A stretch of 64,000 bases of DNA from Anoxybacteroides rupiense. GTDB lineage: Bacteria > Bacillota > Bacilli > Bacillales > Anoxybacillaceae. Positions 36,917-46,129 of the stretch are shown here, in pieces (position 1 is the stretch's first letter; the number at the start of each line of letters is the position of its first letter). The notes beneath the pieces were generated by a model, which was not told the origin of the DNA, made no database searches, and saw nothing but the letters and a program-made list of their open reading frames with translations. The stretch spans positions 1 through 64,000 of the forward strand of contig NZ_JACIDF010000002.1 in NCBI RefSeq assembly GCF_014196195.1, given 5' to 3'. Position numbers and translations under genes: made by a program.

Positions 36917-38425
36917 TCACCCTCCTGTAGCCGCTTTCATAATTCGTTCTTGTGTCGCTTCCTTAATTGGCAAATCCGCTGTTATTCTTCCTTCTCTCAT
37001 CACAAGAACTCTGTCACACATCCCGAGAATTTCCGGAAGCTCTGAAGAGATCATAATGACAATGGCGCCATTTTCAACTAATTGATTCATCAAGCGATAA
37101 ACCTCTACTTTCGCTCCGACATCAATTCCTCTTGTCGGTTCGTCAAAAATAAACACCTTTGCCTTTGTGCATAACCACTTGGCGATCACTACTTTTTGCT
37201 GATTCCCACCGCTCAAATTGCGAGCTTTAAGCTCGATATGATCAGGACGAATCTTTAATTCTCGAATAAATCGCTTGGCTTCTTCCCGGATCTCATTTAA
37301 ATTAATAAGCCGTGATTTCTTCGTAAATTTTTTCATATTGGCCATCGTAATATTAAAATCTAGCTTTTGATCAAGCAAAAGCCCCTCGCCTTTTCGGTCC
37401 TCGGTGATGAAAGCAATTCCAGCATCAATGGCATCTCGCGGAGACTTGATCTTTACTTCCTTGCCATCAATAAAAATTTTTCCATTTCGGCGCGGATCGG
37501 CTCCAAATATAGCCCTAGCAAGCTCGGTGCGCCCAGCGCCAACCAGCCCGGAAATACCAACGATCTCCCCATATCTCACACGAAAGCTAACCGGCTCTGA
37601 GGCGCCTGCAACTTCTAAATTTTCTACTCTAAAACCTTCTCGGCCAAGTGTAAAGGTTTGCTTTGGAAACTTCTCATCCAAAGACCGTCCAACCATTAAT
37701 TCAATCCAATCATCGGTGTCTGTTGTTTTAACAGGCAAGGTTTCAATTTTGAACCCATCCCGTAGAATCGTAATTCGATCTCCTAATCTCTTAATCTCTT
37801 CAAGCTTATGAGAAATAAATAAAATGGCTATTCCCTTCTCTTTTAATTGCTCGACACACTTATAGAGCTGATGGACTTCCTGTACACTCAGGCTGGAGGT
37901 AGGTTCATCCATAATAATCAACTTCGCATCAAGGGTAAGCGCTTTCGCTATTTCGACGAGTTGCTGCTGTCCCATGCCGAGCTTCCCAAGCTGCATATCA
38001 GCAAGATCTGGGCTTTGACCAAGCATTTCTAAACATCTCTTTGCCTCTTCGCGCATGGTTTTATGGTCAAGCATCGACATCTTGCCACCTCGCTTTAATT
38101 CCCTGCCCAAGAAAATATTTTCATAAACCTTGAGCTGGGGAATTACATTTAATTCTTGATAAATGGTGGCAATCCCTAATCTCATAGCATCAGCTGGCGT
38201 TTGGAGATGAACAGCCCTCCCTTCCCAATAGATTTCACCGGCATCCTTTTGATAAGCACCTGTTAAAATTTTGATAAGGGTCGACTTCCCCGCTCCATTT
38301 TCACCAAGCAACACATGAACCTCACCAGCTTTAATATCAAGATCAATTCCTTTAAGCACATGGTTTTGATTAAAGCTTTTTTTAATTCCTTTCATTTCCA
38401 AGAGATTTTCAGCATGCCCTACCAT
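36917..38425 (-). CDS. Sugar/inositol ABC importer ATPase (RbsA-like, two domains)
   Basis: A 502-residue double ATPase. First domain: GENGAGKSTLIKIL, LGMGQQQLVEIAKAL, LIIMDEPTSSLS. Second domain: GLVGAGRTELARAI (degenerate Walker A), NLSGGNQQKVVIAKWL, VFIFDEPTRGIDVGAK. This layout is typical for ribose/xylose/inositol importers. Start after AAAGGGG. First gene of the transporter operon; no GCGCTT operator was seen before it. Confidence 0.94.
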   Translation of the reverse strand: MVGHAENLLEMKGIKKSFNQNHVLKGIDLDIKAGEVHVLLGENGAGKSTLIKILTGAYQKDAGEIYWEGRAVHLQTPADAMRLGIATIYQELNVIPQLKVYENIFLGRELKRGGKMSMLDHKTMREEAKRCLEMLGQSPDLADMQLGKLGMGQQQLVEIAKALTLDAKLIIMDEPTSSLSVQEVHQLYKCVEQLKEKGIAILFISHKLEEIKRLGDRITILRDGFKIETLPVKTTDTDDWIELMVGRSLDEKFPKQTFTLGREGFRVENLEVAGASEPVSFRVRYGEIVGISGLVGAGRTELARAIFGADPRRNGKIFIDGKEVKIKSPRDAIDAGIAFITEDRKGEGLLLDQKLDFNITMANMKKFTKKSRLINLNEIREEAKRFIRELKIRPDHIELKARNLSGGNQQKVVIAKWLCTKAKVFIFDEPTRGIDVGAKVEVYRLMNQLVENGAIVIMISSELPEILGMCDRVLVMREGRITADLPIKEATQERIMKAATGG

Positions 38426-38756
38426 CTAAGGACCCCTTTCTAATTGGTTATTAAGCACACCGCACTTTAACTTTTTAAAATTAGATCTATATAGACCTTA
38501 TCACCATTTATGATGGTGGAGATAATATTGGAATCAAGTTTCTATAGATAAAGGGGCACTATGTGATTGAACTCCTAATCAATCAGATATTCATGCAGGA
38601 TGATGACTCCTTAACATCCACCATTACCTTTTTATGGATTCTATAGATGATCGAACAGGCTCGTTGGCCAGTTGGGCAGTTCGTATTCTGATCTCCGCCA
38701 TTTGCAAGCCGCCGTGCTTTCATAATGGATGGGCGATTCCATTTTCAAACTGGCTT
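38426..38756. other. Intergenic region before the ABC importer
   Basis: No gene seen. A short hairpin CACCAT/ATGGTG (38502-38518) lies within the leader of the ATPase gene. No operator of the iolG type was found. Confidence 0.4.
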
Positions 38757-39809
38757 TTATATCAGTGAGGCCGGCGTTTGAATAGGCGACTGCACCGTAA
38801 CAAGCTTTCCTGTTTCAAACGATTCTCTGCACGCATAGCCAAGGGCCGTTGAAATCACTCCATCTTTGACAGTAACGGCTGGCTGTCTATTTTCTCTTAT
38901 ACACGCAATGAATTCTTCCGCTTCACTTAAGTAGGCTTGTTCAAACCTTTCTAAAAATCCATCTGAACATTCTTTAATGGCCCCTTTTTCATCAAAGACC
39001 GTCACCCTATTCTTTTCAGGAATGGTGCCAATTCTTAATGTCCCCTTCGTCCCGATAATTTCTGTTTCAATATGATATCCGTGTGCACAATTTCGTCCGG
39101 CAACAAAAATTCCGATTTTGTTATTCTCAAACTTGACTAACGCCGTCCCTGTTTCCGCATCATTCATTTCGCTAAATTCCGGATAAGCATAGGCTCCTCC
39201 GATCGCCCATACTTGTTTCGCCTCGACACCCAAATACCAGCGTGCCAAATCAAAATCATGGATCGCCATGTCCAAGAACAATCCTCCGCTGTAATTGCTT
39301 TTGGCAAATTGTATAAATTCATCCATTGCTTTCGCAGGATCAAGACCATAGCAGCGGATGAAAATCGGCTCGCCTATTTTTCCTTCCTCGATTTTCTTTT
39401 TTGCATATTGGTAAGACTTGTCATATCTTCTCATAAAACCGAGCATAAAAATCTTATCCTTCTGTTGATTCACGGCCTCTTGAACACGCAAAGCTTCTTC
39501 TAAATATAGCCCAAGCGGTTTTTCGCAAAACACATGAAACCCTGCATTTAATGCTTTTACGATTTGTTCGCAATGGAAATTGGAAGGCGACGAAATAAAA
39601 ATAGCATCCAGCTCTTGATTCTGTAACATCTCGTCAAATTGGGTATAACCGTATTTGATGCCCCAATCCTTCTGAACCTGCTCGACTTCCTCTGCTGCTA
39701 CACTGCAAACAGCCAATAACTCGCAGCCCGAAATGCGAAAGGCTAAATTTTCCGCATGCTGCCTCCCTAACCTTCCAAGTCCGACAATCCCTACTTTTAC
39801 TTTCTCCAT
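38757..39809 (-). CDS. Gfo/Idh/MocA dehydrogenase, probably an inositol 2-dehydrogenase isozyme
   Basis: A 350-residue NAD(P)-dependent oxidoreductase: GIVGLGRLGRQHAENLA, CEKPLGLYLEEAL, and the histidine in MAIHDFDLARWYL. Related to iolG in this window but clearly a different enzyme; scyllo-inositol or D-chiro-inositol dehydrogenase are likely roles. Start after AGGGGTGAATGG. It has its own promoter with two operators of the iol type, so it belongs to the regulon. Confidence 0.88.
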   Translation of the reverse strand: MEKVKVGIVGLGRLGRQHAENLAFRISGCELLAVCSVAAEEVEQVQKDWGIKYGYTQFDEMLQNQELDAIFISSPSNFHCEQIVKALNAGFHVFCEKPLGLYLEEALRVQEAVNQQKDKIFMLGFMRRYDKSYQYAKKKIEEGKIGEPIFIRCYGLDPAKAMDEFIQFAKSNYSGGLFLDMAIHDFDLARWYLGVEAKQVWAIGGAYAYPEFSEMNDAETGTALVKFENNKIGIFVAGRNCAHGYHIETEIIGTKGTLRIGTIPEKNRVTVFDEKGAIKECSDGFLERFEQAYLSEAEEFIACIRENRQPAVTVKDGVISTALGYACRESFETGKLVTVQSPIQTPASLI

Positions 39810-39849
39810 CCGTTTCCATTCACCCCTGCCCTTTCAATATCACATGCGT

Positions 39850-39973
39850 GGTTAAGCGCTTTCCTTTATAGACGTAAAAAAATAAAAATGTCCAAGAAAA
39901 CAAACTTGATCATTTTTAAAGGTAAACGCTTTCCTTTGTTGCTATTATACTTGTCGAAATATTCAGAAGTCAA
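39850..39973 (-). promoter_or_regulatory. Promoter and two iol-type operators of the second dehydrogenase
   Basis: Minus-strand TTGACT (39968-39973), 18 bp, TATAAT (39944-39949). Operators on the plus strand are AGGTAAACGCTTTCCT (39920-39935), just after the -10, and GGTTAAGCGCTTTCCT (39850-39865). Both share the GCTTT core with the iolG operators. Confidence 0.8.
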
Positions 39974-40099
39974 TAGATTTAACACAAAAAATTTTTTGTT
40001 TGTTTAAATCCATAAAGATCCATATAATATGTTTTTTACAAAAAAATGATAAGAAGCTGACGCATGTTGAAAATGGTCCGGCAAACGCGTAATCCATTC

Positions 40100-40137
40100 A
40101 AAAGCGCTAGACACCTTTGGCGATGTCTAGCGCTTTT
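40100..40137. terminator. Bidirectional terminator
   Basis: AAAAGCGCTAGACA pairs perfectly with TGTCTAGCGCTTTT over a ten-base loop. On the minus strand it lies 50 bp after the interrupted PH-domain gene. Confidence 0.85.
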
Positions 40138-40186
40138 GATGAACGAAAAAGAACCGCTCCCGACCATATTTCGGCAGATGGGAAAA

Positions 40187-40965
40187 TTACCCCTCAATAA
40201 GGACGTCCGGTCTTATTTTCTTTATTTGTTTTAAAAATAACGATTTGTCTTTAGGAGAAATTAAGATAAACTTCGACTTCCCAGACTTTCCATATGTAAT
40301 TTGCAAGCGGTCAAGTGATAAAGCCGGTGCTGACAGGGGGATTTTTAGACTCGGTGATCGCTTCAATTTCTTCAAGAGGAATTGTCCAACTAAAAATTCC
40401 TCCTCTTACTTTTAACATTCTTCAGTCGAGAAGTCTCCCACTTCTAAATCTTGCGAAGCTTGATGAAAGTGGGAGATGAATCGACTTCGGACAAGGACAG
40501 GCTTTTGCCTGTTCAATTGTCTGACCCTGTGGTAAAATAAACCTATGTCGTTCTTTCATAACTGGATATAGGAGGTTGCATGGAGAAAATAAAATGCGAA
40601 AACCAAGCGGATCCTTCCATGCGTAAAATATCCAAGGTACAAAAGAACTCCGAATTGTCGGACATCTAGGGTTGGAACGACCCGAAGTCACGCTCAGGGA
40701 GACGAAAGGCGGCTTTCGTCGTGGAACTGAGAAGCTCCCACTTCAAGCTTTAGCTAAGTGGTGAGTAGTTCACGACTTGGTCAGTTAAAATGTAAAATGT
40801 ATGAAACCATCCTGAAAGCAAAAATAACGTAAACAAACTGCAAATGACGGTTAATAAAATTTTGTCAGTAACAGCTAGATCCTCCGCTATAGTACCTAAC
40901 TCTAAGTGGACAGCTGTTGGCAACGCAATACTTCCAACGATTAATAGCCATATGTCACGATGGAA
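40187..40965 (-). pseudogene. Membrane-anchored PH-domain protein (YyaB-like), split by an IS200/IS605-like element
   Basis: The minus strand reads FHRDIWLLIVGSIALP...LLSGWFHTFYILTDQVV (two membrane helices) up to 40774, is interrupted by the element at 40421-40773, and resumes LKVRGGIFSWTIPLEEIEAI, then after a frameshift near 40330 APALSLDRLQITYGK and SKFILISPKDKSLFLKQIK. Joined, this is a bacterial PH-domain protein of the YyaB type. There is no start codon where one is expected (a TAG precedes FHRD), so it is dead. Confidence 0.8.
40421..40773 (+). mobile_element. Transposase-less IS200/IS605-like element, copy 1
   Basis: No tnpA or tnpB. The left end has a hairpin TCTCCCACTT/AAGTGGGAGA and the right end a hairpin CCACTT/AAGTGG, the subterminal structures used by single-strand transposases of this family. 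The inner 250 bp recur in inverted orientation at 43854-44105. It has a promoter-like TAAAAT and AGGAGG before a 29-codon frame. It interrupts the PH-domain gene. Confidence 0.8.
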
Positions 40966-41181
40966 CTAATGGGTCCTTTTTTCGAGTAAAAGACCAACTT
41001 AACCCTCCTTTCATTTTTATCTTTATATGTTATATTTTACAATACAGAGCAAGATGACTCCATATTTCTCCTCCTGAATCAGTCAGATGCGTCATCTCGG
41101 CAAATCGGTGACAATGATCGAAGCATCGGCTTTCAGAATCTGAATGGCAGGACATTCCCATTAAAAAATCCGATTTAATTA

Positions 41182-41214
41182 AAAACGCGAACAGCGTGAT
41201 CACTGTTCGCGTTT
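41182..41214 (-). terminator. Terminator of steT
   Basis: AAACGCGAACAG pairs with CTGTTCGCGTTT over an eight-base loop, directly after the steT stop; the minus strand continues AATTAAAT. Confidence 0.8.
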
Positions 41215-41221
41215 GTTGGCA

Positions 41222-42556
41222 TTAGCTCGCTTTTAAATTTGAAGTGTTTTTATTTTTTTCTTTCAGTTTCCAATAGATCGGCAAACCAATTAACGTAATA
41301 CCAATCGAGAAAAGCGTGTCGGCAGGAGCATTCATCAGCGTACTGATAATAATGTATGCCGTACCCCCAATCGCCACAAGCGGCGTAATCGGATAGAACG
41401 GAACTTTATATAAATGCGATTCATTTTTATCTTTTTTGCGAAGCAAGAAAACCGCATTAAAAGACAATCCATAAAATAGCAAGACAGCGAAAATCGCCAT
41501 ATCCGTCAGCCTGTCAGGATTCCAAAAGATCATCATCACGATCGCGATCACAGCTTGTGCAACAGTGGACCCTACCGGCGTATTAAATTTAGGGTGAATG
41601 CCGGAAAGGAATTTCGATCCTGGAAGAAGCCCTCTTACTGCCATAGCGTAAGGAATTCGCGGGAATGTGAGAATTTTTCCATTTAAGCATCCAAAAATCG
41701 AGATTAAAATACCGATCGCTAAAATTTTTCCGCCGATTTCGCCAAACAATAATGTTGCTGCTGTTGATGCCGCATTTGGTCCTAACTCAACAATCTGATC
41801 AGCAGGAAGCACATGCAGCATAGCAATATTAACCGATAAATAAGCAATAATAACAACTAAAAGTCCAGAAATGATGGCTCTTGGAAGATCTTTTGCAGGG
41901 TTTTTCATTTCTCCCGCCATAAATCCAACATTCATCCAACCATCGTAGGCCCAGAGCGTGGCTAAAATAGCAGCCCCCATACTTAAATTTTGAATATTTC
42001 CACTTTCTACATTAAAAACAGCGGCATCGCCTTTAAACATTCCAAATACGGCAATCAAGATAATCGGAATCAGCTTTCCGATTGTGGAAGCCGTTTGAAT
42101 AAATCCGCCAAACTTTGTTCCCAATAAATTCAAACCTGCAAGTAAAATCGTCGTTACAATTCCGATGATCAGGCTGCTTCCTTTTGGAAAATGAAAAAAG
42201 TCAGCCATTAATGTACCGAAATATAGAGCAAGAGCACCAATAACAGCCGGTCCATAGACAATTGTTTGCACCCAGCCGCACAAAAACCCCCATGTTTTCC
42301 CATAAACTTCTTCAATATAAGCGTATAATCCGCCGGTTTTAGGAATCTTCACACTGACTTCAGCAATGGTTAGGCCGCTTGCCAATGTAATAATGCCGCC
42401 GATAATCCACGCCAAAAGCGCCATATTGGAATTACCGGTCGCAGACAGGACGACCCCCGGCTTCATAAAGATTCCGGAACCTATTACAGTTCCAATCACT
42501 AAAGACGTAGAAACAAAAAAACCGATGTTGCGCTTTAATTTCATTTCCTTTTCCAT
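41222..42556 (-). CDS. steT: Serine/threonine exchanger (LAT-type amino-acid transporter)
   Basis: A 444-residue APC-family transporter with twelve membrane segments. The N-terminal part, VIGTVIGSGIFMKPGVVLS, TIAEVSVKIPKTGGLYAYIE and GFLCGWVQTIVYGPAVIGAL, closely follows Bacillus subtilis SteT, an obligate L-serine/L-threonine exchanger. I start at ATG 42556 after CAGGAGA; MKLKRN at 42544 is also possible. Single gene flanked by two inverted mobile remnants. Confidence 0.9.
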   Translation of the reverse strand: MEKEMKLKRNIGFFVSTSLVIGTVIGSGIFMKPGVVLSATGNSNMALLAWIIGGIITLASGLTIAEVSVKIPKTGGLYAYIEEVYGKTWGFLCGWVQTIVYGPAVIGALALYFGTLMADFFHFPKGSSLIIGIVTTILLAGLNLLGTKFGGFIQTASTIGKLIPIILIAVFGMFKGDAAVFNVESGNIQNLSMGAAILATLWAYDGWMNVGFMAGEMKNPAKDLPRAIISGLLVVIIAYLSVNIAMLHVLPADQIVELGPNAASTAATLLFGEIGGKILAIGILISIFGCLNGKILTFPRIPYAMAVRGLLPGSKFLSGIHPKFNTPVGSTVAQAVIAIVMMIFWNPDRLTDMAIFAVLLFYGLSFNAVFLLRKKDKNESHLYKVPFYPITPLVAIGGTAYIIISTLMNAPADTLFSIGITLIGLPIYWKLKEKNKNTSNLKAS

Positions 42557-43204
42557 TTCTCCTGTCCCCCTCAGAAGTACAAATGTATAATTATATAGTT
42601 GCAAGGATTATATCATACCAAACAGCGCAAAATAATTTTTCCGAATTATTTTATTATTATTTTTTCAATACTTCTCATTCGTATCTTATCTAAAATCCTT
42701 TGTATAATAAGCTTTTATCAAACAGACAAAAAAATAATACTATATAAAATTTTATTTTTTATTATATTCTAAAAATTAATGATATTTCGTTTGTCTTTTG
42801 TTCTACGCAAAACCAAAAAGCCTTTTAAGAGCTTCGAAGTTGGAGGTAAAGCTCATGCTCAACCATCTGAAGCATGAAAGACCGAAAACGCTGGACAGAC
42901 AAGTGAAGATGTGATGTACAGAGGAGCGGGTGAGGATCGTGACGCGGGATGAAAGCTTTTTAGGATTTTTATGCACAATTTATTAGCGGCTGGCTGAGAC
43001 TCGTTTTTATTCCTATACTGAATGCTGGGGATAGAACACAAAATGATTATCGGTATCATCGCTTACGTCAGCCCATAAGCAATCTAAAACTCCTCCTCTG
43101 CAAATTTTCTTCACAAATCATGACGTCTACTGTAAAATATCATAAATATAATTAAACATATAAGAAATACTGGAATTAGGAGACCAAAAACCCCTTCCTC
43201 CGTT
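42557..43204. other. Gap upstream of steT
   Basis: A minus-strand promoter for steT is likely: TTGTCT (42724-42729), 17 bp, TATACA (42701-42706). The rest (42790-43200) shows no recognisable gene; a few frames resemble decayed coding sequence but could not be assigned. Confidence 0.5.
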
Positions 43205-43585
43205 CCTCGTCCATTCGTACGTGTAAATCAATGGTTTATCGTTTTTTCGGTTCTCTTCACTTCGATGACCTATCAAGAATGGTCGCTGCTATTTCCATTG
43301 ATCTCCAGCCTTTTAGGATTATTCTTTCATTTCCATCTCGTGATGAGAGCAGCAAAGTTCTTTTTACGAAAGGAACCAAGCGAATACATTCCTGAGGATG
43401 ATGCACAGCAGTCATTCAATCAAATCATTGCGGTCATTTGCTTATCGATCGGTTATGTGTCATTTTTAGCAGGATGGACAAAGATCGCTTACGTATTTAC
43501 GCTCCTAGTGGCTCTGGCAGCCTTTGCGGCCATTCTTGGTTTTTGCATTGGCTGCTTTATCGTAAAAAAGATCCAAGCAAAGCTA
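43205..43585 (+). pseudogene. DUF4395 membrane protein, start lost and fused to a NUDIX relic
   Basis: The frame reads RPFVRVNQWFIVFSVLF, then SLLGLFFHFHLVMRAAKFFL and a conserved end AAILGFCIGCFIVKK: a complete DUF4395 domain with four helices. No start codon is visible in frame upstream of 43205 where the family normally begins; an internal ATG at 43265 would lose the first helix. The frame runs on into NUDIX sequence. Function of the family is unknown. Confidence 0.7.
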
Positions 43586-43589
43586 GATT

Positions 43590-44253
43590 GTCTAAATAAA
43601 GGGGAATCATACATCAATATCCATGTAAAAGAGGTTTTGGCTTATATCATCAGAAACGTTCATCATACTTGGGAGCTTTTAGTATTTGAACGTCAAAATA
43701 TTCCTGCGGCAGGGATTCAAATACTTGGAGGAACATTTGAATCTTGTGACCGTGATTGATCTAGTGCTGTATTACGAGAAATGAAAGAGGAAGCGGGTAT
43801 AGATAAAGCAACCTGAATTACAGAGATTTTATGCGAGATATATTACCATAAGAGTGAACTACTCACCACTTAGCTAAAGCTTGAAGTGGGAGCTTCTCAG
43901 TTCCACGACGAAAGCCGCCTTTCGTCTCCCTGAGCGTGACTTCGGGTCGTTCCAACCCTAGATGTCCGACAATTCGGAGTTCTTTTGTACCTTGGATATT
44001 TTACGCATGGAAGGATCAGCTTGGTTTTCGCATTTTATTTTCTCCATGCAACCTCCTATATCCAGTTATGAAAGAACGACATAGGTTTATTTTACCACAG
44101 GGTCACATACTGTCCAGTCATCAGGAGAAGACAAAGGGTTACAGTTCAATTATTATTTGGAAAGAACTTAATTCGGTATCATACTTAGCAGGTGATCAGC
44201 ACATAGCTATTAGACATGTTATAGATTTCTTAGAAAACAGCCATCCTTTATGA
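43590..44253 (+). pseudogene. NUDIX hydrolase, decayed and interrupted by a mobile element
   Basis: GESYINIHVKEVLAYIIRNV and HTWELLVFERQNIPAAGIQILGG are a NUDIX N-terminus; the NUDIX box survives as LREMKEEAGI but with a stop two codons before it. After YYHK the 250-bp element at 43854-44105 intrudes, and coding sequence resumes SSGEDKGLQF and SVSYLAGDQHIAIRHVIDFL to a stop at 44253. Several stops and frame changes show it is dead. Confidence 0.8.
43854..44105 (-). mobile_element. Transposase-less IS200/IS605-like element, copy 2 (left end missing)
   Basis: Inverted, nearly identical copy of 40520-40773 (one small difference: GCTGATCC for GCGGATCC). It keeps the right-end hairpin and the end GTAGTTCAC but lacks the left-end hairpin, so it is a truncated copy. 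Confidence 0.85.
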
Positions 44254-44533
44254 AAGTACGCCGGCTGTAAAATTAATTGTAACCCGCTTTTAGCGAATTG
44301 GTCTGGAGATGGTGAAACCTATCGAGATTTAAAGCGGAATCCGCCAAATACGGTGAGCACTCGTTGTCGCCACTCTCCTTTATGAAAGCCGATCGCGGAC
44401 AAAAGTTTGTTTTGTGCTCGCTCAACAGTGCGTCAGGCATGTGAACGGTTGGAAGCAGCTTGCCGACACCAATGCCATTGGCGGTAAAAAGAGAATGGGC
44501 AGCCGGTGGCAATCCGTCTGCTTAACACACCTT
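44254..44533. other. Gap without a recognised gene
   Basis: Open frames exist on both strands but none has a ribosome binding site or a recognisable motif; probably decayed sequence between two relics. Confidence 0.4.
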
Positions 44534-44814
44534 TCATTTTTCATAAATCACCATTCCATCGCGTTCGATTTGCCGCTCGATTTCTTGGTTCAATGAATCA
44601 CAAGACAGCACGTCGCACGAATATATGCCAACAATGTCGTCAATATCACTGATCACTTTCCACTTTTGCTTTCCCGTATAATCAATGCACAGATCGATAT
44701 CGGAATGATGCCGCGCCGTATTTTTTGCGCGCGAGCCAAATAAAATATCTCTTTCTCGCTTTGAAAATACGCGATCAGACGCTCAAAAACATTTTTGTTA
44801 ATTCCATGCGTCAC
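44534..44814 (-). pseudogene. HI0073-type nucleotidyltransferase antitoxin, frameshifted
   Basis: From GTG 44812 the strand reads MTHGINKNVFERLIAYFQSE, then shifts by one base, then LFGSRAKNTARHHSDIDLCI and SCDSLNQEIERQIERDG to the stop at 44534. The GSX10DXD motif is intact, so only a single-base frameshift near 44745 blocks it. It follows and overlaps a partner HEPN-like gene relic. Confidence 0.8.
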
Positions 44815-45240
44815 GATCGATCACTTCTTCTTTAATGTTTTGCAACAATGCTTCGATTTGCTGAACGTACTCATCAACAATTTTTTGTTTGATCTGTTCA
44901 TCATCCTCTTCATTATATACATGAGCCGTTACATTGCGCGAACTTAATATATCGTTCCATATATCGATATTTCAATCCAGCCTTCCTTGAAAGCTTGCCG
45001 ATAGCACGCTCTTGGGCTGTGTAACTCCAAACCGGACGCCTTGAAAATCTTCGATAACAGCTTCCAAAGCTGATCTTCGAGAATTTCATATTTTTTACGA
45101 TTGAATCTCGATATACTTCTTTCATTCATTCATCTTCCGCTGCCACTTGTTGGGAAGCGGAAATGACGTTCTTTAAATGCAGCAATAAGCGAAACGCATA
45201 TTGATATGATAGAACGATCCTTGTCAAATAAGTCGCTCAT
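44798..45240 (-). pseudogene. HI0074-type substrate-binding HEPN partner, multiply frameshifted
   Basis: Pieces in different frames read YQYAFRLLLHLKNVISASQQ, LWKLLSKIFKASGLELHSPR, ACYRQAFKEGWI and NVTAHVYNEEDDEQIKQKIV. In order they match the nucleotidyltransferase substrate-binding proteins (HI0074 family) that pair with HI0073. At least three frame changes. It directly precedes the nucleotidyltransferase relic, as in intact modules. Confidence 0.75.
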
Positions 45241-45270
45241 CAAGGACCTCCTTTTATAGCATTATATTTC

Positions 45271-45316
45271 ACCCGTGGTGCTAGTTGAGTTTTAACACTC
45301 AACTAGCATCACGAGT
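45271..45316. repeat. 46-bp palindrome with an IS982-like end sequence
   Basis: ACCCGTGGTGCTAGTTGAGT and ACTCAACTAGCATCACGAGT are 20-base inverted arms (18 matches) around TTTAAC. The outer 14 bases of the left arm equal the end of the IS982-like element at 61749. It abuts the HepT-like relic at 45318. It looks like two transposon ends with nothing between them. Confidence 0.75.
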
Positions 45317-45317
45317 A

Positions 45318-45377
45318 CTCGATCCTCATTTAACAGACTTTACCGAGTTCACAAAAACCATTGTTTTGAGCAAATAG
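45318..45377 (+). pseudogene. 3' scrap of a HepT toxin gene
   Basis: LDPHLTDFTEFTKTIVLSK to a TAG at 45375. The DNA closely matches the end of hepT at 22090-22151. The rest is cut off at the palindrome. Confidence 0.75.
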
Positions 45378-45519
45378 GGGGGCTAACACGCATTGTCTGC
45401 ACCCCCTTCCATACATTTCCTTAAAAACAAAATGATAGCATATTACAAATTTTTGAGACATGTACGATGTTCTTCGAGAGCAAAGGGGCGCACAGGCGAC
45501 GAGAGAGAGCTCTTTATGA

Positions 45520-46110
45520 TTATGATTTTTGCAAGCATGTTACTTCAACAGAACGAGCTTCCAACAACTCGGTGATGTCTTGCCTTTCTTGGTCATTCAC
45601 GATCGTAACACGATGCATCAATTTTTTCCCTTCCCTATCGTACAGCCACATCGCATAAGTGGTTTCATTCGTCTCTAACAAACCATAATAACGATGAAAA
45701 ATATCGATAGGTTCAAATGAAACTTGTTTAATTCCATCCCAACGGTACAGCTTATCTCCACAAATTCCATTCTCACAAATCTCAAAAGAATCAAATAAGT
45801 TCAAATAAATAAAAGGCATCAATGCCCAATATAAAAATGGGAAAACGGAGGAAACATTTCCCATATGAAAGATGAGCATCATCACGACCAAAGGAAGAAC
45901 GATTCCTAACATAAAAAATAGGCCCTTCATATTTTTTTGAGCAAAACTTAAAGTTCTGATGCGATACCGATTTCTTGAAGCGGTATCTTCCATCGTAGGC
46001 AAGAGAACCTTTCCTTTTTTTCGCTCGGTTTCTACAAAGCGAATCAAAAGGTTTAAAAAAATCACAATATATAGCGTACAAAACAACGCAACGATGATCT
46101 CCGGAACCAC
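45520..46110 (-). CDS. Membrane protein of unknown function at the trailer of CRISPR array 4
   Basis: A 196-residue protein with three or four membrane helices (IIVALFCTLYIVIFLNLLI, GLFFMLGIVLPLVVMMLIF, FLYWALMPFIYLNLF) and a soluble C-terminal half, YRWDGIKQVSFEPIDIF and TYAMWLYDREGKKLMHRVTI, resembling a small PH-like/DUF5673-type domain. GTG start at 46110 after AAGGAGGGG. It begins 20 nt after the last CRISPR repeat on the same strand with no terminator between, so it could be co-transcribed with the array. Not a known cas protein. Confidence 0.75.
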   Translation of the reverse strand: MVPEIIVALFCTLYIVIFLNLLIRFVETERKKGKVLLPTMEDTASRNRYRIRTLSFAQKNMKGLFFMLGIVLPLVVMMLIFHMGNVSSVFPFLYWALMPFIYLNLFDSFEICENGICGDKLYRWDGIKQVSFEPIDIFHRYYGLLETNETTYAMWLYDREGKKLMHRVTIVNDQERQDITELLEARSVEVTCLQKS

Positions 46111-46129
46111 ATTCTCCCCTCCTTATTTT

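Noticed and set aside
40773-43854. steT block as a composite transposon between two inverted elements
   Set aside because: Neither element encodes a transposase, copy 2 lacks its left end, and IS200/IS605-type elements do not form such composites.
45520-46110. A cas gene next to CRISPR array 4
   Set aside because: No nuclease, RAMP or helicase motif; it is a membrane protein with a small soluble domain.
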